A program made the translations under genes and the position numbers. 13,650 nucleotides of DNA, from assembly GCA_014729205.1 (NCBI GenBank), contig WJKG01000212.1, positions 1 through 13,650 on the forward strand. Direction: 5' to 3'. Shown piece after piece: positions 1 through 6,758 of this stretch; the first letter of the stretch is position 1, and each line of letters opens with the position of its first letter. The notes under the pieces were generated by a model that was given only the letters and a program-made list of their open reading frames with translations, searched no databases and had not been told where the DNA came from. The DNA is from a candidate division GN15 bacterium. GTDB lineage: Bacteria; Zixibacteria; MSB-5A5; GN15; FEB-12.

Positions 1-723
1 GATCTCGGCCATGGCCTGTTTGGTGGAGATGATGCGGGTGTAGCGGTCCTTTAATGTGGCCAGTGTGAATTCGTGACGTTCCTCTGTAACGGTGGTGCAC
101 CCATCGGAGACCAGCGACACCAGAAAACCGTAATCGGAGGCATCTCGCACCGTGGTGGAGACACATTCATCGGTGTAGACACCGGTGACAAAGAGGGAAT
201 CGATATTGAGGTTCTTGAGAACGTAGTAGATGTTGGTCGAAGCAAAGACGCCGCTGGAGGTTTTGTTGATCACGATCTCATCGCCAATCGGTGCAATTGG
301 CTCAAGGAACTCGGCCTCCTTGGACCCGGGTGCTGCATGCAACCCCAATCGCCGGTGACCGGCACTACGATCACGTCCGTCGGCCGTCAATGACTGAATC
401 CGAATGTGTATAACTTCAAGGCCGTGTGTGCGAAAACACTCCTGGAGTTGTTGCACATGCGGAATGACGATGGTTTCCAGCGAGTGAAAGTAGTATTCGT
501 GGGCCTCGTCCGGTATGCCGTTGAGGTAGTTGGCAAACACGCCGTGGCCGCGCGCGGCGTCGAGGTATTGCAGGTCTATGCACAACAGGGCGATGTTCTT
601 CTGCTGAATCGCCTCATGCCGCTCCGGTGACTCGATTATCTTCTCACGGTATTTCGGGCGGAGCGGATCTACATTGATGTAGTCAGCATTCAGTTGCGAT
701 TCGTCGGGCTTCTTGCGTTCCAT
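1..723 (-). CDS. Isochorismatase-family cysteine hydrolase (amidase), 3' end missing
   Basis: Predicted cytoplasmic amidohydrolase of the isochorismatase/N-carbamoylsarcosine amidase superfamily, which cleaves amide, carbamoyl or ureido C-N bonds through a Cys-Lys-Asp triad. Reading from ATG at 723, 241 codons stay open to the window edge, so the C-terminus is cut off. All three catalytic positions are visible: Asp50 in LLCIDLQ, Lys154 in INKTSSGVF, and Cys187 in GVYTDECVSTTVRDA. The roughly 40 residues before the core strand are longer than in minimal family members. The start is supported by AGGAAG just upstream (reverse complement of 725-730). It lies 14 bp after the stop of the M20 hydrolase gene, so the two are probably co-transcribed. 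Relatives act on N-carbamoylsarcosine, ureidoacrylate, biuret, isochorismate or nicotinamide. The M20 partner favours a carbamoyl/ureido substrate, but that is inference. Family assignment is firm; substrate is unknown. Confidence 0.88.
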   Translation of the reverse strand, partial: MERKKPDESQLNADYINVDPLRPKYREKIIESPERHEAIQQKNIALLCIDLQYLDAARGHGVFANYLNGIPDEAHEYYFHSLETIVIPHVQQLQECFRTHGLEVIHIRIQSLTADGRDRSAGHRRLGLHAAPGSKEAEFLEPIAPIGDEIVINKTSSGVFASTNIYYVLKNLNIDSLFVTGVYTDECVSTTVRDASDYGFLVSLVSDGCTTVTEERHEFTLATLKDRYTRIISTKQAMAEI

Positions 724-737
724 ACTTCCTGTTTACC

Positions 738-2012
738 TCACCAAGATGTTTCCAATCGGGCCAGCCGGAGGGCTGCCCGGAGCAAGATATTGCCCCCGGT
801 GTGGATGTCCTCCATATGCGTCCACTCGGCCGCCGTATGGCTTCGGCCATCCTTACTGGGTACGAATACCATTCCTACCGGTGCAATCGTCGCCATCTTC
901 TGCGCATCATGACCGGCTCCACTCATCATTCTACGGTACGCTGTCTCAGAACTGTCGAGCGAGTCGGCAATCGTATCGATCACTCGCGTGTCACACGGTA
1001 CCGGATCGACATTACTGAGCATGTCGAACTCAAACATCAGACCGCGACGGCGACCAATGGCCGACAGGGCACGTCGCATAGTGTCTCCCAACTGTTCGAG
1101 AATCTCGCGATCAGCATCGCGCACATCCAGCGAGAACTCGGCCTGGCCCGGCACGGTGTTCACGCTTCCTGGAAACAGCTGCACGTTACCGATTGTCGCG
1201 ACGCTGGACTCGGAGCCATTCTCCTCAAGGATCCGCGGGATTTCGCCGGTAAATTCTGCCAACCCGGCCAGAGCATCATGGCGCATCGGCATTGGAGTCG
1301 TGCCGGCGTGGTCCGCCTGCCCCAGCAGGCGCACCTGCCAGCGGAAGATACCGGTGATTGCCTCCACCAGGCCGATCGGTGTCTTCTCGGCATCGAGCAC
1401 CGGTCCCTGTTCGATGTGCAACTCCAGATACGCGCGATAGCTTCCGGGTGCTCGCCGGGCGTTGAGGGCCGCCATAGGATCAAGGCCGACATTGGTCATG
1501 GCATCGGACAGCAAGACGCCGTGGAGGTCCATCGCCTCGTGAATCACGGCTGGATTGAGATCACCAACCAGTGCTCGAGAACCAAAGAACCCACCACCAA
1601 ACCGGCCTTCTTCATCGCTGAATGCTACCAGTTCCACAGGGTATATGTGGTCCTGCAGGCCTTCTTCTTTGATACGTCGAAGGCATTCCAGCCCTAACAC
1701 CACTCCCAGGGCACCATCGAGAGATCCCCCGGCGGGCACAGTATCAAGGTGCGATCCGATGAGCGTGACTGGCTTATCGGTCCCATCGCGGAATCGCCCG
1801 AACACATTGGCGGCACCATCCATCTCTGTCTGAAGACCGGCGTGATCGAGGCGCTGCATGAGCCATTGGCGCGCCTCCATGTCAGCCTGTGTGAAGGCCA
1901 TGCGGTATATGCTGCGATCTTCGGCTCGCCCTATGCGGGAAAGGTCTTCCAGATCGGCCTGCACACGGTCGATGTCTATGTCCAGTTTGTCAATTTGTTC
2001 GATTTCGATCAT
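738..2012 (-). CDS. M20-family Zn-dependent amidohydrolase (N-carbamoyl-L-amino-acid hydrolase / allantoate amidohydrolase type)
   Basis: Predicted cytoplasmic dinuclear-metal hydrolase that removes a carbamoyl or ureido group, as in N-carbamoyl-L-amino-acid hydrolase, beta-ureidopropionase and allantoate amidohydrolase. The 424-residue product has the full motif set: GSHLDTVPAGGSLDGALG (His88, Asp99), SDEEGRF (Glu134/135), LELHIEQGP (His199), GQADHAGTTPMPMRHDAL in the dimerisation lid, PGSVNTVPG with Asn285, DVR with Arg298, and GAGHDAQ (His368). These match the five expected metal ligands and the carboxylate-binding Asn and Arg. I chose ATG at 2012 because homology begins close to it and the length fits the usual 410-420 residues. 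The frame stays open upstream to 2222, but that part has no family features. An in-frame GTG at 2021 is an alternative start. It is first of a two-gene unit with the isochorismatase-like hydrolase. Substrate within the family cannot be decided here. Confidence 0.92.
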   Translation of the reverse strand: MIEIEQIDKLDIDIDRVQADLEDLSRIGRAEDRSIYRMAFTQADMEARQWLMQRLDHAGLQTEMDGAANVFGRFRDGTDKPVTLIGSHLDTVPAGGSLDGALGVVLGLECLRRIKEEGLQDHIYPVELVAFSDEEGRFGGGFFGSRALVGDLNPAVIHEAMDLHGVLLSDAMTNVGLDPMAALNARRAPGSYRAYLELHIEQGPVLDAEKTPIGLVEAITGIFRWQVRLLGQADHAGTTPMPMRHDALAGLAEFTGEIPRILEENGSESSVATIGNVQLFPGSVNTVPGQAEFSLDVRDADREILEQLGDTMRRALSAIGRRRGLMFEFDMLSNVDPVPCDTRVIDTIADSLDSSETAYRRMMSGAGHDAQKMATIAPVGMVFVPSKDGRSHTAAEWTHMEDIHTGGNILLRAALRLARLETSW

Positions 2013-2016
2013 TGTG

Positions 2017-2030
2017 ATCACTTCAGTGAT
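2017..2030. repeat. Inverted repeat ATCACT-TC-AGTGAT at the start of the hydrolase operon
   Basis: Perfect 6-bp arms with a 2-bp centre, located 5 bp upstream of the M20 ATG (reading on the minus strand) and covering the usual ribosome-binding position, where no good Shine-Dalgarno is seen. It could be an operator or an initiation-region hairpin. It is a single short copy, so chance is possible. Confidence 0.35.
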
Positions 2031-2142
2031 TTGTCGCCAACTTTGCGCTGGTTGGCCTGTTGAGCCAGTATCCCTCTCTTGTTCAAGTGTCGGACGGCAT
2101 GGGATTTCATTTAAGATAACCGAGGGAGTCCATGACAGTTCA

Positions 2143-2183
2143 ACAAACCTGCTAAAAAAGTTTGAAAACAAAGTTCGGTTTGT
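2143..2183. repeat. Inverted repeat ACAAACC / GGTTTGT in the divergent intergenic region
   Basis: Perfect 7-bp arms at 2143-2149 and 2177-2183 are separated by 27 bases of AT-rich sequence that contains an A6 run. This lies in the 230-bp gap between the divergent M20 hydrolase and membrane SpeE-like genes, where promoters for both must lie. I could not identify a convincing -35/-10 pair in this gap on either strand. Confidence 0.3.
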
Positions 2184-2242
2184 CCACGTAAGAGAAACCG
2201 ACGATCCTGCGTTCGACCACAAACCAGCATCCGAGGTACCGA

Positions 2243-4708
2243 ATGAGAGTTCGCTCCTACCTTGTTATCGCCCTGATATCCCTGACATTGATCCCGCTGG
2301 AGCTCAGCTGGACACGAATCTTCTCGGCCGAGTTCTTTTACACCTTTGCGTTTCTGGTGTTGTCTCTGGCGGTATTGGGTCTCGGTCTGGGGGCTTTATC
2401 GCTACGGCTGTTCAGGTCGATTGACCGTCCCGGTATGCTCGGTGCGAGCCTCACCCTCGCCGGAATCTGTGCGCTTGTCGGTCCCATTCTCGTTTTTGCC
2501 CTGTCGCCGGATTTCTCGACCGTCTTTTCGGATCTTATGACCACCGTCAAGATAATGCTGGTGGTGCTCATTCTCATGTCCACCTATGTCTTTGCCGGAA
2601 TCGGTCTGGCGATGCTCTTTAAACACAACCATGATGATATGCCACGACTGTACATGGCTGATCTGCTGGGCGCGGGAGTCGGAGTGGTAGCGGCGATCTG
2701 GGCTATGAATCTGTTTGGCACACCGGCAGCAGCCTTTCTCATAGCGGTACCCGTTTTGATCGCAGCTTCAATCGTCACCCAGCGCTGGGTCAAGATCATT
2801 CCGGTCCTGGTGGCGCTAACGGCCATCGCTCTCAGTCCCGCTGCCGATGGGCTACTGGAACTCGAACGCGATGAACGAGCCCCGGTCATCTATAAGCACT
2901 GGGATGCCATGTCCAAGGTCAAGGTGTACGACTATGGTGGCCGCTACCGGGGACTGAATATCGATAACGTGGCCAACTCACCCGTGTACCCGTTCGATGG
3001 TGACTTCTCGGCAATCGATCCTGACTCCGTCCAGTGGGGGATTGATGCCTCCTATCTGATTGACCAGTTTGATTCCTGCATCTTCTTGTCGCTTGGTGCC
3101 GGGGGAGGTACCGATGTCTTTCAGGCGCTCGTCGAGGGAGCGACCGAGGTGCACGCAGTCGAGATCAACCAGCATATTAACAAGATGATGCTAAAGGGCG
3201 ACCCCGGTGGATACCTGGTAGTGCCGGAACCAGACAGCAGTGCCCTCGACAGCGTGGCAACCGACACCACTGTGGGAACAGTTGCCGAAGTGCCGGTGGA
3301 TTCGGCCGACACTGCGGTTCTGGTGGATCCACCGGGTCCTGTGACGCTGGCTGAGTTTTCGGGGCATATCTACTCTGATCCCCGGGTGAAAGTGGTAACC
3401 GAGGATGCCCGCGCCTATGTGCGTCGGTTCGAAAACAAGTTCGACCTCATCTATTCGCTGAGCTCCAACAGTTGGGCGGCGCTGGCCTCGGGTGCCTTTG
3501 CACTGGCTGAGAACTATCTCTTTACTACCGAGGCCTTTGTAGACTACTGGCACGCGTTATCCGACAGCGGCTTCATGATGATGGAACACCAGGTGTATGT
3601 ACCGCGATTGACCTCAGAGGTTATGCTGGCGCTCGATAGGGCCGGTGTCGACGATCCCACACAACACTTCGCGGTGTATGATCTCCCGCAGATGCGGCGC
3701 AAAATGATTCTTCTGTCCAAACGACCGCTGACTGATAGTATCCGATATTACGCCTTCGGACCGCTCACTGAGGAGCGGTTTGGGCAGATTCATCTGCTCT
3801 ACCCACCGGCGAGCGACTCGCTGGCCGACAACCTGATAAATCAGATTGTCACCCAAGGGTGGCGATCGGTGGCCGACTCGGCGCGGATCGATATCTCGCC
3901 TGTCAGCGATGATCGACCCTTCGTTGCCCAGCTTGGCCTGTGGCGGAATCTGACGGGTGAGAGTATGGAGAAAGTGATTCCGTATGCGGAGTTCTATGGT
4001 TTTCCGCTCTCACGCCTGGTGATGTTGATCATCCTGGCAGTGGTGCTTCTGATTATCATCCCCGCCAATCTATTGCCCTATGTGAGGACCGGACCGAAAC
4101 TGAAGGCTGCGCCGTGGTTGTACTTCTTTGCGATCGGTGTTGCCTTCATGGCTGTCGAGGTCATCCTGATACAGAAGTACGGCCTGTTGATTGGCTCATC
4201 ACTCTACAGCATCGCCACCGTCTTGCTCACGTTACTGGTAGCATCGGGCATAGGCAGTCGCTTCTCCAACGGGGTGCCCGACAGCGTGGCATTTGGTGCC
4301 ATAGTTGGATGGCTGCTGCTGGACGCCTTTGTCTTCAGCGAACTCATTTATGCTGTTGACGGATTCACCCTTACGTGGCGCATACTGTTTACGGGCATGT
4401 TGATCTTCCCGCTGGGCTTCTTCATGGGCATGCCCTTCCCCAAAGGGACTCGTCGCGTGGGCGAGCTGATCGACTGGGGCTTTGCCGTTAACGGGGCTGC
4501 AAGCGTGCTCGGATCCATTGTCGTACTGTTCATCGCATTCGCGTGGGGATTCACTGTGGCCCTGGCGTTTGGGGCGCTAATCTATGCGGTAGCATGGCTG
4601 CTCATCAGCAGGCGTGGTAACTGGCAAACCCGGCCACCGCAAGTAGCTGAACCTACAACCACTTCTGCCGGCGAAAGTACCACAGTAAGCCACCGGCAAT
4701 GGCAATAG
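2243..4708 (+). CDS. Integral membrane protein with spermidine-synthase-like SAM-binding domain
   Basis: An 821-residue membrane protein in three parts. Residues about 5-205 form roughly seven hydrophobic segments. Residues about 210-580 are a soluble domain of spermidine synthase/methyltransferase type. Residues about 587-790 hold further membrane helices, including GMPFPKGTRR and the following NGAASVLGS, typical of membrane-fused SpeE-like proteins. In the soluble domain the nucleotide-binding loop SLGAGGGTDVF lies near 281-291, the acidic ribose ligand in AVEIN near 305, and EDARAYV further on. The place where spermidine synthases have a catalytic Asp and an Asp-Pro gate (DSSDP) reads LSSNS here, so aminopropyl transfer to polyamines is doubtful. 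An Asp/Thr/Pro-rich insert occupies about 320-375. The start has GAGG (2231-2234) 8 bp upstream. The 3' end overlaps corA by 56 bp in convergent orientation. Automatic annotation would probably say 'spermidine synthase'; the real reaction is unknown. Confidence 0.85.
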   Translation: MRVRSYLVIALISLTLIPLELSWTRIFSAEFFYTFAFLVLSLAVLGLGLGALSLRLFRSIDRPGMLGASLTLAGICALVGPILVFALSPDFSTVFSDLMTTVKIMLVVLILMSTYVFAGIGLAMLFKHNHDDMPRLYMADLLGAGVGVVAAIWAMNLFGTPAAAFLIAVPVLIAASIVTQRWVKIIPVLVALTAIALSPAADGLLELERDERAPVIYKHWDAMSKVKVYDYGGRYRGLNIDNVANSPVYPFDGDFSAIDPDSVQWGIDASYLIDQFDSCIFLSLGAGGGTDVFQALVEGATEVHAVEINQHINKMMLKGDPGGYLVVPEPDSSALDSVATDTTVGTVAEVPVDSADTAVLVDPPGPVTLAEFSGHIYSDPRVKVVTEDARAYVRRFENKFDLIYSLSSNSWAALASGAFALAENYLFTTEAFVDYWHALSDSGFMMMEHQVYVPRLTSEVMLALDRAGVDDPTQHFAVYDLPQMRRKMILLSKRPLTDSIRYYAFGPLTEERFGQIHLLYPPASDSLADNLINQIVTQGWRSVADSARIDISPVSDDRPFVAQLGLWRNLTGESMEKVIPYAEFYGFPLSRLVMLIILAVVLLIIIPANLLPYVRTGPKLKAAPWLYFFAIGVAFMAVEVILIQKYGLLIGSSLYSIATVLLTLLVASGIGSRFSNGVPDSVAFGAIVGWLLLDAFVFSELIYAVDGFTLTWRILFTGMLIFPLGFFMGMPFPKGTRRVGELIDWGFAVNGAASVLGSIVVLFIAFAWGFTVALAFGALIYAVAWLLISRRGNWQTRPPQVAEPTTTSAGESTTVSHRQWQ

Positions 4709-5735
4709 CGATGCCCCAGAAGAGTATGTAACCGAAGGGCAGCGTGAGTTCGGGCATGTTCAGGTCGCTGATGCCGGTATCGAAATTCATCCCGTAGACC
4801 CCGGCCAGGAAGCCCAGGGGAATGAAGATACTGGCGAAGATCGTCAGGACCTTCATAATCTCGTTCATGCGGTTGCTGACGCCGGTATGATACAGATCAA
4901 GCAGCCCGCCGACCATATCGCGGAATGTCTCCACGGTGTCGATCACCTGTATGACATGCTCGTACAAATCGCGTAAATAGGGGCGCGTCGCGCTGTGGAG
5001 TAAGCGGCTTTCGGTACGGTCCAGCCCCGCGACTGCCTCACGCAGCGGCCAGATCACCTTGCGCATGAACACGAGCTGGTGCTTGATCTCCCTGATTGTT
5101 GCCAGACTGCTCTCTGCGGGGCGCTCGGCTATATCATCCTCGAGCAACTCGATCCTCTCACCAAGCTGTTCGAGGACCATGAAGTAGTGATCGACGATAG
5201 TATCAAGCAGGGCATAGGCGAGGTAGTCGCTGTCCATGAATCTGACGCGGGGTATGGTTCGCCGCAGACGCTGGCGAACCGAATCGAGCACATCGCCGGG
5301 CAGTTCCTGAAACGTGATTACCCAGCTTTCGCCCCATACTACACTTACCTGCTCGCTCGTAAGGGTGTCATCGGAGCCAGTGAAATCCAGCATCTTGATG
5401 ATGGCAAAGAGGTAGTCGGTGCCGTCCTCGAATTTCGGACGGTGTCCGGCATTGACTATGTCCTCCAGGACAAGCGGGTGAATGCCGAAATGCTCACCGA
5501 TTTTCTGCACAACCACGGCATCATGAATACCACTGACATTGATCCAGCTAATGGAGTCACTGTCGCGGAAACCGAAGACATCTTCGACATTCTCAACCGT
5601 TACATCTCTGAGCTCATTGGCAGTGTAATCGGTAACTGTGATGTCGATCGGCTCAGTGCGTTCCTTCCCGACATACACCACGCTTCCGGGCATCATGCCC
5701 TTCTTGCGTGAGTCGCGTCCATACAGGCGCGCCAT
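4653..5735 (-). CDS. corA: CorA-family magnesium/divalent cation channel
   Basis: Inner-membrane homopentameric channel for Mg2+ (often also Co2+ or Ni2+), with a large cytoplasmic funnel and two C-terminal helices per subunit. The 360-residue product starts with a segment containing KKGMMPGSVVYVG, very like the Thermotoga-type CorA N-terminus. It has the long helical funnel region (about 150-290), TM1 ending in the diagnostic Gly-Met-Asn at 315-317 (GVYGMNFD), the MPEL external loop, TM2 (about 334-354), and a basic tail RRQKWL resembling the KKKKWL end of characterised family members. Start ATG at 5735 has a purine-rich AGGAAAGGA site 6 bp upstream. It is monocistronic as far as can be seen. 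Its last 56 bp overlap the convergent SpeE-like gene, so the TM2/tail codons are also antisense coding sequence. Magnesium is the expected ion; selectivity cannot be read from sequence. Confidence 0.95.
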   Translation of the reverse strand: MARLYGRDSRKKGMMPGSVVYVGKERTEPIDITVTDYTANELRDVTVENVEDVFGFRDSDSISWINVSGIHDAVVVQKIGEHFGIHPLVLEDIVNAGHRPKFEDGTDYLFAIIKMLDFTGSDDTLTSEQVSVVWGESWVITFQELPGDVLDSVRQRLRRTIPRVRFMDSDYLAYALLDTIVDHYFMVLEQLGERIELLEDDIAERPAESSLATIREIKHQLVFMRKVIWPLREAVAGLDRTESRLLHSATRPYLRDLYEHVIQVIDTVETFRDMVGGLLDLYHTGVSNRMNEIMKVLTIFASIFIPLGFLAGVYGMNFDTGISDLNMPELTLPFGYILFWGIAIAIAGGLLWYFRRQKWL

Positions 5736-5741
5736 GTATCA

Positions 5742-5750
5742 GTCCTTTCC
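5742..5750 (-). promoter_or_regulatory. Ribosome binding site of corA
   Basis: AGGAAAGGA on the minus strand, 6 bp before the ATG at 5735. It supports this start. Confidence 0.6.
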
Positions 5751-5850
5751 TGTGGTCAATTCAGCCATGGTTGAATGATAGTAAACCTCAGGGACGATTG
5801 GAAAGAGTAAATTCGCCGGCGGGAGTACTCGTATCGCCTCCCCTATCCGT

Positions 5851-6147
5851 CTAACACAACCTGCCTAACAACTCCCGGGCGATAGTTTGCCACTCATCAT
5901 CGTGAGCTCCGGAGCCTACCGGCCGGTTGGCCTGGCGATACCAGTAGGTAGCGTTGCCAAGGTCACCCTCCTTGCGATGTAGATAGGCATGGACCCAGGC
6001 ATTGTCGGCGCCGGGGAGATGCTGCACGAGTCGATGTGCCACGTCCCAGTCTCCGTTGGCCTCTATCCAGAGCGCCTGGAGCGGCTCCGGCAGGTCTTCC
6101 GGCGGGGATGTGTTACACAGCGTGCCTCGGAATTCTTCAAGCGTCAT
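5851..6147 (-). CDS. Small conserved protein of unknown function (98 aa, TPR-like helical repeat)
   Basis: The product begins MTLEEF, has LQALWIEANGDWDVAHRLVQ at about 23-42, and then a highly patterned core, AWVHAYLHRKEGDLGNATYW at about 50-69 continuing YRQA. Small proteins with this Trp/His/Tyr-rich core and a similar length occur in many bacteria, usually annotated as hypothetical. I know of no assigned function. The two helix pairs with A-x-x-W/Y spacing look like a short tetratricopeptide or Sel1-type repeat, suggesting a binding rather than catalytic role; that is inference. There is no signal peptide or membrane helix, so it is probably cytoplasmic. ATG at 6147 is supported by AGAGGTAG a few bases upstream (reverse complement of about 6149-6156). 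It is transcribed divergently from marR, with a 126-bp gap, and ends 115 bp from the corA start on the same strand. Confidence 0.8.
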   Translation of the reverse strand: MTLEEFRGTLCNTSPPEDLPEPLQALWIEANGDWDVAHRLVQHLPGADNAWVHAYLHRKEGDLGNATYWYRQANRPVGSGAHDDEWQTIARELLGRLC

Positions 6148-6155
6148 GCTACCTC

Positions 6156-6193
6156 TTAAACACGTGTTCGATCATGGATGCACAGGTGTTTAA
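6156..6193. repeat. Inverted repeat TTAAACAC / GTGTTTAA between divergent genes
   Basis: Perfect 8-bp arms at 6156-6163 and 6186-6193 are separated by 22 bp. The left arm also overlaps a 10-bp palindrome, AACACGTGTT (6159-6168). The pair lies between the small hypothetical gene and marR and abuts the former's ribosome-binding site. It may bind a regulator, possibly a different one from the MarR site at 6245. Chance cannot be excluded. Confidence 0.35.
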
Positions 6194-6239
6194 CAGATTC
6201 CACATCACCCGTGTTCGACCGTTGGGAACAATTCGCAGA

Positions 6240-6256
6240 TATACTTGTTTTAACAA
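6240..6256 (+). promoter_or_regulatory. -10-like box overlapping palindromic MarR-type operator, upstream of marR
   Basis: TATACT (6240-6245) shares its last base with TTGTT-TT-AACAA (6245-6256), a 5-2-5 palindrome. The same arrangement occurs 485 bp downstream before pirin. No clear -35 box is seen here. The placement fits autorepression by the MarR protein encoded 18 bp downstream. Confidence 0.65.
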
Positions 6257-6273
6257 ACATTGAAGAGGTGACT

Positions 6274-6705
6274 ATGGACCCGAAACAGCCAATAGAACGC
6301 GTAGCTTTCATAACTGTCCTGCGTACCGCCGAAGAACTCAGGGCCCGCTTTGAACGCCTGCTCAAGGACTACGGACTCACTGAGCCGCAATTCAATGTAT
6401 TGCGGATCGTGCGCGGAGCGGACAAGGATGGGATACCTTCGCAGGATATCGGGCGACGAATGATTACCCGGGTTCCCGATGTGACCCGCCTGCTGGAACG
6501 GCTGGAGCAAAAAGGACTGGTTACACGTGTTCGAAGTGATATAGATCGTCGGGTGGTTCTCACTCGGATTACGACTGAGGGGCGTAAGTTATTGTCCCAG
6601 ATCGATGATCCAGTCGATGACTGCCACCGACAGCAGTTCGCCAACATGAGCAAGACAGACCAGAAAGAGTTGATTCGGCTGCTGAATGCCCTCGCCGAAG
6701 GCTAG
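6274..6705 (+). CDS. MarR-family transcriptional regulator
   Basis: A 143-residue winged-helix DNA-binding protein; the family forms homodimers that bind short palindromes and are released by small ligands or oxidants. Visible are an N-terminal dimerisation helix, YGLTEPQFNVLRIV (start of the DNA-binding domain, about 33-46), the recognition-helix region with ITRVPDVTRLLERLEQKGLV, the wing DIDRRVVLTRITTEG, and a C-terminal dimerisation helix. Length is normal. Start ATG 6274 is chosen because GAAGAGGTG (6262-6270) sits directly before it. The in-frame ATG at 6178 would read through the operator region. The only cysteine is near residue 117, so it lacks the N-terminal sensing cysteine of OhrR-type members. 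The likely targets are its own promoter and the pirin promoter, judged from the shared palindrome. Ligand unknown. Confidence 0.9.
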   Translation: MDPKQPIERVAFITVLRTAEELRARFERLLKDYGLTEPQFNVLRIVRGADKDGIPSQDIGRRMITRVPDVTRLLERLEQKGLVTRVRSDIDRRVVLTRITTEGRKLLSQIDDPVDDCHRQQFANMSKTDQKELIRLLNALAEG

Positions 6706-6730
6706 ACAGTGTTTTTTTTGCCAATATACT
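6703..6730 (+). promoter_or_regulatory. Predicted sigma-70 promoter of the pirin gene
   Basis: TAGACA (6703-6708, 5 of 6 to consensus) and TATACT (6725-6730, 5 of 6) are separated by 16 bp that include a T8 tract. The -35 box overlaps the marR stop codon, so pirin can be transcribed independently as well as by read-through. Confidence 0.6.
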
Positions 6731-6741
6731 TGTTACAACAA
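6730..6741. promoter_or_regulatory. Palindromic MarR-type operator upstream of pirin
   Basis: TTGTT-AC-AACAA begins at the last base of the -10 box. It shares the string ATATACTTGTT-NN-AACAAA with the site upstream of marR. A repressor bound here would block the -10 region and transcription start. Confidence 0.68.
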
Positions 6742-6758
6742 ATACATGGAGGTTTACC

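Noticed and set aside
801..1697. A 298-codon open frame on the plus strand
   Set aside because: It lies entirely antisense to the M20 hydrolase gene, which has complete family motifs. The plus-strand product has no recognisable domain and is an open-frame shadow of GC-rich coding DNA.
2013..2222. N-terminal extension of the M20 hydrolase up to an ATG at 2222
   Set aside because: The extra 70 codons have no family similarity, would make the protein much longer than usual, and run through the divergent promoter region.
5079..5711. A 210-codon open frame on the plus strand antisense to corA
   Set aside because: corA is unmistakable. The antisense product shows no family features and has no ribosome site of its own.
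6691..6719. Hairpin plus T8 run after marR as an intrinsic terminator
   Set aside because: The only stem (CTCGCC with GGCTAG) has a mismatch and a 3-base loop and ends 6 bases before the T-run. The T-run sits in the spacer of a good promoter, so I do not call a terminator.
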